Source: Nevskiaceae bacterium
GTDB lineage: Bacteria; Pseudomonadota; Gammaproteobacteria; Steroidobacterales; Steroidobacteraceae
Direction of reading: 5' to 3'
DNA length: 7,812 nucleotides
Assembly (NCBI GenBank): GCA_031277355.1
Contig: JAITMN010000137.1
Location: 1 to 7,812, forward strand
A model generated the notes under the pieces. That model saw nothing but the letters and a program-made list of their open reading frames with translations. It was not told where the DNA came from and made no database searches. A program made the translations under genes and the position numbers. The stretch's first letter is position 1, and each line of letters opens with the position of its first letter. Below are positions 1 through 5,600 of the stretch, in pieces.

Positions 1-780
1 CCGCAGGTGGCCGCGCACGCCACCGCCGGCAGCTTCGTGCATGTGGCGGTGGACCCTTCGATTCCGATGCGGCGTCCGCTGTCGATCATGCGCGCCAACC
101 GCGCCGCCGGCTGGATCGAGCTGCTGTACAAAATCCACGGCCACGGTCTGCTGCATCTGGCCTCGCGGCGCGCGGGCGACACGGTGAACCTGCTCGGTCC
201 CATTGGTCAGGGTTTCCGGCCCGACCCGGCGCGTCCGCGAAGCCTGCTGCTGGGCGGCGGCGTGGGCATCCCGCCAATGCTGTTTCTGGCCGAAACGCTG
301 CGCAACCGGGCGGCGGAGGGGTTTCGGCCCTTCGCGCTGCTGGGCTCGGAACTGCCCTTCCCCTTCACCACGCGGCCTTCCACGATGATGGTGCCGGGCA
401 TGCCCGATGGCGTAATCGCCTGCATGCCGCTGCTGGAGGAATGGGGCGTGCCGAGCCGGCTGACCAGCAAATCGGGTTTCCCCGGCGTTTACGATGGCTT
501 CGTCACCGATCTGGCGCGGCTGTGGCTGGCGCAACTGGAACCGGCGGCGCTGGCGCAAGTCACCGTGTTCACCTGCGGTCCCACGCCGATGCTCAAGGCG
601 GTGGCTGCGCTGGCGCGGGAGTTCGCGCTGCCCTGCCAGGTCTCACTTGAGGAATACATGGTCTGCGCGGTCGGCGGCTGCGCCGGCTGCGCGGTGGAAG
701 TCCGCACGCCGCAGGGCGTGGCGATGAAGCGCGTGTGCGTGGACGGACCAGTATTCGACGCGGCCACCGTTTTTCGCTGA
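1..780 (+). CDS. PyrK-like dihydroorotate dehydrogenase electron-transfer subunit (5' partial)
   Basis: Flavin/iron-sulfur protein of the ferredoxin-reductase family, most like PyrK, which passes electrons from dihydroorotate oxidation by PyrD to NAD+ in the cytoplasm. The frame is open to base 1. A GTG at 7 could be read as a start, but this would remove the first strand of the FAD-binding barrel, so the true start is upstream. Counting from that GTG, RRPLSI (22-27) matches the FAD-binding RxxS motif, GPIGQGF follows near 63, GGGVGIPPM (83-91) is the nucleotide-binding glycine loop, and CGPTPML (190-196) is the conserved reductase motif. The C-terminal cysteines C220, C225, C228 and C244 (CX4CX2CX15C) are the PyrK [2Fe-2S] ligands, followed by the typical CVDGPVF. 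The segment between the glycine loop and CGP is longer than I remember for Firmicutes PyrK. No pyrD is in view, so the partner is unverified; another oxidoreductase subunit of this family is the alternative. Confidence 0.85.
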   Translation, partial: PQVAAHATAGSFVHVAVDPSIPMRRPLSIMRANRAAGWIELLYKIHGHGLLHLASRRAGDTVNLLGPIGQGFRPDPARPRSLLLGGGVGIPPMLFLAETLRNRAAEGFRPFALLGSELPFPFTTRPSTMMVPGMPDGVIACMPLLEEWGVPSRLTSKSGFPGVYDGFVTDLARLWLAQLEPAALAQVTVFTCGPTPMLKAVAALAREFALPCQVSLEEYMVCAVGGCAGCAVEVRTPQGVAMKRVCVDGPVFDAATVFR

Positions 781-823
781 CAATGCACTGCTGAACCGCC
801 ACCACAACCACTCATCGCTCATC

Positions 824-829
824 GGGGGA
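824..829 (+). promoter_or_regulatory. Ribosome binding site of the exported methyltransferase-like gene
   Basis: GGGGGA lies four bases before the ATG at 834. The spacing is slightly short but this is the only purine-rich stretch nearby, and the ATG is followed directly by a signal peptide, so it supports this start. Confidence 0.55.
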
Positions 830-833
830 TCAC

Positions 834-1643
834 ATGACCATCACTCGCCCTTCCCGGCTCACCCGCAACGCCGTGCTGATCGCGGCAATGGGCGCCGCGC
901 TGCTGAGCGCCGGCCTCACGTTCGCCGCCGCACCTGCCGCGCCCGCCAGACCGCCCACGCCCTACACGATACCGGCCAGCGTGCCGGCCTATATCCGCGA
1001 TGCGGTGAACAATCCGGCGCGTCCCGCCGACCAGAAGGCGCGCGATGGAGATCGCAAGCCGGCGGAGTTGCTGGCGCTGTCGGGCGTGAAGCCCGGCGAT
1101 CAGGTGCTGGAATTTGCCTCCTTCGGCCAATACTTCACCACGCTGCTGTCGAGCATCGTGGGCAGCAACGGCAGGATCACGATGCTTGATCTGCCCTACA
1201 CCGAGGCCCGCTCCGGCGAGGCCGGTCGCGCTTTCGCCACCGCGCATCCGAACACGCGCTACCAGATTGCCGACTACAACACCGCCGAACTGCCGCAGAA
1301 TCTCGACGTGGTGTTCAACGTGCTCTACTACCACGATCTGCCGCTGAACAAGATCGACACCGCCGCGCTGAACGCGAAGATTCTCAAGGCGCTGAAGCCG
1401 GGCGGCATTTTCTTCGTAGTCGATCACAACGCCGCAGCGGGCTCGGGCACGAACGATGTGGAGAAGCTGCATCGCATCGACCCGGCCGTGATCAAGAAAG
1501 AAATCACCGCTGCCGGTTTTGAACTGGTGGAAGAGAGCAAGCTGCTGGCGAACCCGGAGGACGATCACACCTGGATGGTGTTCTCGCCGGGCAAGCGCGG
1601 GACGACCGATCAGTCGGTGTTCAAGTTCCGCAAGCCGAAGTAG
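834..1643 (+). CDS. Exported methyltransferase-fold protein (COG4798-like)
   Basis: 269 residues. The N-terminus has arginines at 5, 8 and 11, a hydrophobic core about 13-31 and an alanine-rich tail to about 36, which is a Sec signal peptide; the protein is probably periplasmic. The rest has class I SAM-methyltransferase layout: helix before the fold (ARDGDRKPAELLAL), strand 1 with VLEFASFGQYF (91-101), strand 2 ending at acidic D119 in ITMLDLP, strand 4 VVFNVLYYHDL, LKPGG (187-191) before strand 5, then VVDHNAAAGSG (195-205) and a conserved-looking LHRIDPAVIKKEI helix. The DHN-to-LHRID block and the end (RGTTDQSVFKFRKP) match my memory of the 'predicted methyltransferase' family COG4798, whose substrate is not known. 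The glycine-rich motif I is degenerate here (E93-F-A-S-F-G98). It starts 53 bases after the PyrK-like gene and may be co-transcribed with it; an intrinsic terminator follows the stop codon. Confidence 0.85.
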   Translation: MTITRPSRLTRNAVLIAAMGAALLSAGLTFAAAPAAPARPPTPYTIPASVPAYIRDAVNNPARPADQKARDGDRKPAELLALSGVKPGDQVLEFASFGQYFTTLLSSIVGSNGRITMLDLPYTEARSGEAGRAFATAHPNTRYQIADYNTAELPQNLDVVFNVLYYHDLPLNKIDTAALNAKILKALKPGGIFFVVDHNAAAGSGTNDVEKLHRIDPAVIKKEITAAGFELVEESKLLANPEDDHTWMVFSPGKRGTTDQSVFKFRKPK

Positions 1644-1660
1644 GTTGAGTCAATGCACGC

Positions 1661-1697
1661 CTTCGCGTCATGGGGAGCTGTGACGCGGGGCTTTTTT
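1661..1697 (+). terminator. Rho-independent terminator
   Basis: CGCGTCA (1664-1670) pairs perfectly with TGACGCG (1681-1687) around a ten-base loop. The stem extends outward with two G-U pairs and one G-C pair (1661-1663 with 1688-1690). A C and then six Ts (1692-1697) follow immediately. It lies 17 bases after the stop of the methyltransferase-like gene and probably ends that transcript. The next gene starts only 17 bases downstream of the T-run. Confidence 0.85.
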
Positions 1698-1714
1698 GCG
1701 CAACGGACGAGAAT

Positions 1715-2410
1715 ATGCGCTCCCAACGCAGCATGATTCCGCTGATTGGGATGGGTGCTACGTTGCTGGCGCACCTGCTGCTTCTGACGCCGGTGTTTTG
1801 GGGAAGCGGGGCGAGTCAGTTGCCACGTCCACCGGATGCCACAGGGGCAAGCGCCAATGCGGGCTCGGCGCAAGACATGTCCACCGAGTCCTTGGTGCTG
1901 ATTGAATTGAACACGGTGACGCAGATTCCTGCCGCGCCCACTTCAATGGCCCAGCTTCCACCCTTGGCCGCGCCCCCATCGCTGCTGCAATTGCTGGGGC
2001 CAAACAGCTTGCCCTTGGTCCCCATCCTCAGCGATCCCGATGGTGAGATCGCCCAGAGCAGCGCAGCGGACATGCTCGCCCGCACGCGCTTGGCGGGAAT
2101 ATACGAGAGCCAGATTCGTGACCGTATCGAGCGGGCCTGGCGCAGACCGCGCACGGCATTGGTGGATGATCTGTTCCAGTGTCAGATCAAGGTGTGGCAA
2201 GACGCACAAGGCCATGTGCAGCGCGTGGCGCTGCAAGAGTGCGAAGGCACGCCGGAGTGGTTTGATTCGATAGTCAATGCGGTGAAGGCCGCTTCGCCCC
2301 TGCCCGCTCCTCCGAACCCGAAAGTGTTCGCGGATTCTTTTCAAATGCGCTTCACCTCGGTGACCTACCAGCCTGGGGCAGATGAACGAGGGTTTGAGAC
2401 GGCGGAGTAG
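1715..2410 (+). CDS. TonB/TolA-like single-pass envelope protein
   Basis: 231 residues from ATG 1715, which has a weak GGACGA Shine-Dalgarno-like sequence at 1705-1710. An in-frame ATG at 1670 would add 15 residues but sits in the terminator stem without a ribosome binding site; ATG 1733 is another possibility. Layout: short basic N-terminus, one membrane segment at about residues 8-29, a linker rich in Pro, Ala and Ser (about 30-120), and a C-terminal domain (about 125-220) with YESQIRDRIERAWRRPR, a beta strand FQCQIKVWQDAQGHVQRVAL, a second cysteine in LQECEG, and ASPLPAPPNPKVF. This arrangement and the C-terminal signatures match TonB/TolA C-terminal domains of proteobacteria, which span the periplasm to couple inner-membrane energy to the outer membrane. 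The membrane segment has T16 and H20, similar to the SxxxH motif of TonB. No exbB/exbD/tolQ/tolR is in view. The specific role is unknown, and TonB versus TolA cannot be decided. Confidence 0.75.
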   Translation: MRSQRSMIPLIGMGATLLAHLLLLTPVFWGSGASQLPRPPDATGASANAGSAQDMSTESLVLIELNTVTQIPAAPTSMAQLPPLAAPPSLLQLLGPNSLPLVPILSDPDGEIAQSSAADMLARTRLAGIYESQIRDRIERAWRRPRTALVDDLFQCQIKVWQDAQGHVQRVALQECEGTPEWFDSIVNAVKAASPLPAPPNPKVFADSFQMRFTSVTYQPGADERGFETAE

Positions 2411-2454
2411 CGGAGCCGGATTCTTTTGCCGAGACAAAAAATAAGCGCGAAACC

Positions 2455-2491
2455 TTGACAGCCCAGACCGCCTGCGAGCATCTTCGATAAT
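2455..2491 (+). promoter_or_regulatory. Candidate promoter elements upstream of the RHS gene
   Basis: TTGACA (2455-2460) is a perfect sigma-70 -35 hexamer and GATAAT (2486-2491) matches the -10 consensus at five of six positions. Their spacing is 25 bases, much longer than the usual 16-18, so they may not act together. CATCTT at 2479-2484 has better spacing (18) but matches only three of six bases. A promoter somewhere here is plausible because the next gene is large and separated from its neighbour; the exact elements are uncertain. Confidence 0.3.
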
Positions 2492-2556
2492 ATGTAAAAA
2501 GGAGACAGCGAAAGCTTCGGCACATTGTCATTTCCGGCATGAGTCCGGTTCGTTTC

Positions 2557-2564
2557 GGGGGGAG
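2557..2564 (+). promoter_or_regulatory. Ribosome binding site of the RHS gene
   Basis: GGGGGGAG ends five bases before the ATG at 2570. Good spacing and an immediate signal peptide after the ATG fix this start. Confidence 0.75.
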
Positions 2565-2569
2565 TCGCA

Positions 2570-2638
2570 ATGGCTCATCGAATTCTGGTTGCCTTGGTCT
2601 GCCTGCTGGGTCTGCTGACCGCGCAGGGCGCATGGGCT
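2570..2638 (+). other. Sec signal peptide of the RHS protein
   Basis: Residues 1-23: H3 and R4 give the polar N-region, I5 to L16 is the hydrophobic core, and A21-W22-A23 is a signal peptidase I site followed by E24. C11 is not in a lipobox context, so a lipoprotein is unlikely. Confidence 0.85.
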
Positions 2639-5600
2639 GAGGTGGGCCGCACCCCCGGCAATTTCGCAGTAACGCCCCAAGGCAGCGCCACTTACACCAT
2701 CCCGATTTTCACTCCGCCAGGCGTCAATGGGCTGACTCCCTCCCTTGCGTTGACCTACAACAGCGCCAGCGGCGTGGGCTATGTGGGTCGAGGCTGGTCG
2801 CTGGCGGGTTTGTCCGCCATCCAGCGCTGTAACAAAACGATAGCGCAGGATGGCGCAGCCTCGGCCGTTCAGTTGCAAGTTGAAGATGGCTACTGCCTCA
2901 ACGGTCAGCGTCTGCTCCACGCAGCAGGACCCTACGGACAGGACGGCTCCACCTATCAAACCGAGATCGCCGATTTTTCACTGATCACCGCGCACAACAG
3001 CGCGGGCAATGGCCCGGAGTTTTTCTCCGTCAAGACCAAGGACGGCTTGACCTACTACTACGGCGCGACGGCCGATTCGCGTGTGCTGGCGACCGGGCAG
3101 AACACCGCGCACACCTGGTATCTGAGCCAGATCAGCGATCGCAGCGGCAATAACATTGTATTCACCTACAAGATGCCCGACGCCACGACCACGGGCGCCA
3201 CGCACCCGGTGAAGATTCAATGGGCAGCCACGTCCTCGGGCGCCGGCGACTACATCAATAGCATCGAGTTTGAATACGGCGCCAATGTGCCGACCAGCAG
3301 CACCTATGCGTTCATCGCCGATACCGCCGTGCGCGACACCGATCTGTTGCAGACCATTCTGGTCAGGTCTTCGGGCGCGGTGACACGCCGTTACACGCTG
3401 AGCTACAACACCTCTCCGACAACGGGAGGCAAGCGCCTGGATACGGTGACCGAGTGTAGCGACCCATCGGGCACGAACTGTCTTGCCCCCACGGTGATCG
3501 GCTATCAGGACGGCGAGGGTGGCATTCTGACTTCCTCGTCCACCATTTTTTCTTCGGCCACCACCGGCAGCGGCATCGGAGATTTCAACGGCGACGGCTT
3601 TGATGATCTGCTGTTTCATTCGGGGTCGGCGCTGTATGTTTCTTTTGGCGGCGCTACGGCCCTGTCGGCCGCGGTTTCCATCGGCGCCACGGTGGCCGTC
3701 GCCAGTGTCGGCTGGACCTTCGGGGACGTGCGCGGCGATGGGCAGGATGTGATCCTGGTTCCCCAGAACGGGGTCTGGGTCAGCTACACCTGGAACGGCA
3801 GCGGATTTGCCAGCGCCACCGCCGGCGTGGCGGTGGACTCCACGATCCAATCAGGGCTGCTTGATGTCGATGCCGACGGCCGCGCGGACCTGGTCAGCGT
3901 CAATACGATCTCCATGATCATCGCCCGGCTGAGCACTTCCACGGCGGGCGCCGTGAGTTTCACCCCCTCGGCAACCACAATCTACGACGCCTCGGGGTAT
4001 CAAAACCTCTGGGTGATTTTCCCCAGCTCGGGTGGTGCGCGCGAGCGGTTTGATTTCAATGGCGATGGCCGCAGCGATCTGTGGTTTACCTCCAAAGCAC
4101 TCGGTGATTGCTACGAGAATTTTTTCGGCGACACGGTCTGCACCAGTCTTTACTACTCCGTCTATGCGCTGGTTTCCCCCGCCACGCCTGGAGCGTTCAC
4201 TGCGATATCGTTGGCCGGCGGCACCGCCACCATCTCGGGTCCGCAGGTGCCGGTATTTCGAACGGCCAATCTCAACGACGATGCCTGCACCGATTTTCTA
4301 TTCGATAACGCGGTGCGGCTGTCGGGTTGCAAGGGCTCGACCGTTGCAAGCGTGACGATACCGGGGAACATTGTCACCGCGCTGGATTGGGACGGGGATG
4401 GAAGACGCGATGTGCTGAGCAACGACGGTGGCCCCAATCTTTCGGTGAACCTGTCGACCGGCGAGGGCTTTGCATCGCCGGTAAGCACGTCGCTGCCCAA
4501 TAATGGCGCATGGTTGGCGGCGGACTTCAATGGCGATGGCCTGGATGACTTGGGCAATCGCACGCTTTCCTCCATCAGCTACCGGCTTCACAACGGCGCG
4601 ACGATCATCCCGGACCTCGCCACCAGCTTCGCCGATGGCTTCGGCGTCACTGCGTCAGTGAGCTATTCCTCGCTCACCACGGCGGTCTACACCCCCGGCA
4701 TTGGCACAGGCTTTCCCGTGAGCGTCGTGCGCGGCGCGTTGAAGGACGGCGAAGGCATGCAAGTGGTGTCCACCGTAGCCGCCACCGATGGCGTTGGCGG
4801 CACCTACACCACCGGTTACAGCTATTTCGGGGGCTACGAAGATTTGCACGGCCGAGGGTTTCTGGGCTTCGATCAGGTCACTATCACCGACTCGCGCAAT
4901 GGGATGTCCCAAGTGGACCTCTACGAACGGACCTTCCCCAAGACCGGCGCGTTGAAGCAAACCACGGTGTATCAATCAGGCGGCATGCCGGTTTCAGAGC
5001 AAGTCTTCACTCTGGAGGAAAGAGACCTGAGCCTCCTGGGAGGCTCGTTCAGCAAGTTCGTCCATGTGTCGAACATCAAGACAAAGCAGTACGAAGTCGG
5101 CGGTCCGGCCAACGGCCAGATGATTCTTGAGACCAGCACTTCCCTGACCTACGACAACTACGGCAATGTCACGGAATCCATCCACACGGTAACGGATCGG
5201 GATGCGGCTTCGCTCGACCCCGAACAAAGCTGGAAGCAGACCCAGACGACGAGCTATTTCAACGACGCCAGCGGCCATTGGTGCCTAGGCCTGCCCGAAT
5301 CAATCACCCAGCAGTACACGGCCACCGGCGCCACCGACATCACCCGCACCCAAGCCCCCGTCGTCGATGCGCTCAACTGCCGCATCAGCGGCATGATCAT
5401 CGAACCGGGCAGCAGCACACGCCGCGTAGACAGCCGCTTCGAGTTCGACAGCTTCGGCAACATCAAGAGCACCACCGTGACCGGCCGCGACAGCAACGCA
5501 GAGGCGATGCCCGAGCGCATCTCATCGACCGATTGGGGCACGACCGGCCGCTTCCCTCTGACGCAGACCGACGCGATGGGCCTGGTCAACATCTACACCT

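Larger units (their letters stand above)
2411..2569. other. Intergenic region before the RHS gene
   Basis: 159 bases between the TonB-like stop and the RHS start. It is more A/T-rich than its surroundings. I see no convincing intrinsic terminator: TTTTG/CAAAA at 2424-2428 and 2435-2439 could form only a five-pair AT-rich stem. It holds a candidate promoter and a Shine-Dalgarno-like AAAAAGGAGA at 2496-2505 that has no start codon at a usable distance. The only ORF there, from ATG 2539, is a few tens of codons long and overlaps the RHS start, so it is not called. Confidence 0.6.

Noticed and set aside
819..1568. 249-codon open frame on the minus strand
   Set aside because: It is antisense to the methyltransferase-like gene, which has a signal peptide, family motifs and a following terminator on the plus strand.
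1670..1714. Upstream in-frame start for the TonB-like gene
   Set aside because: The ATG is inside the terminator stem, lacks a Shine-Dalgarno sequence, and would put 15 hydrophilic residues translated from the hairpin and T-run before a normal membrane anchor.
2539..2650. Short open frame starting at ATG 2539 in the RHS leader
   Set aside because: Only a few tens of codons, overlapping the RHS start in another phase, with no Shine-Dalgarno at suitable distance.
2978..3850. 290-codon open frame on the minus strand
   Set aside because: It is antisense to the SpvB-type domain and start of the propeller region, with an Arg/Gly-rich product and no domain signature.
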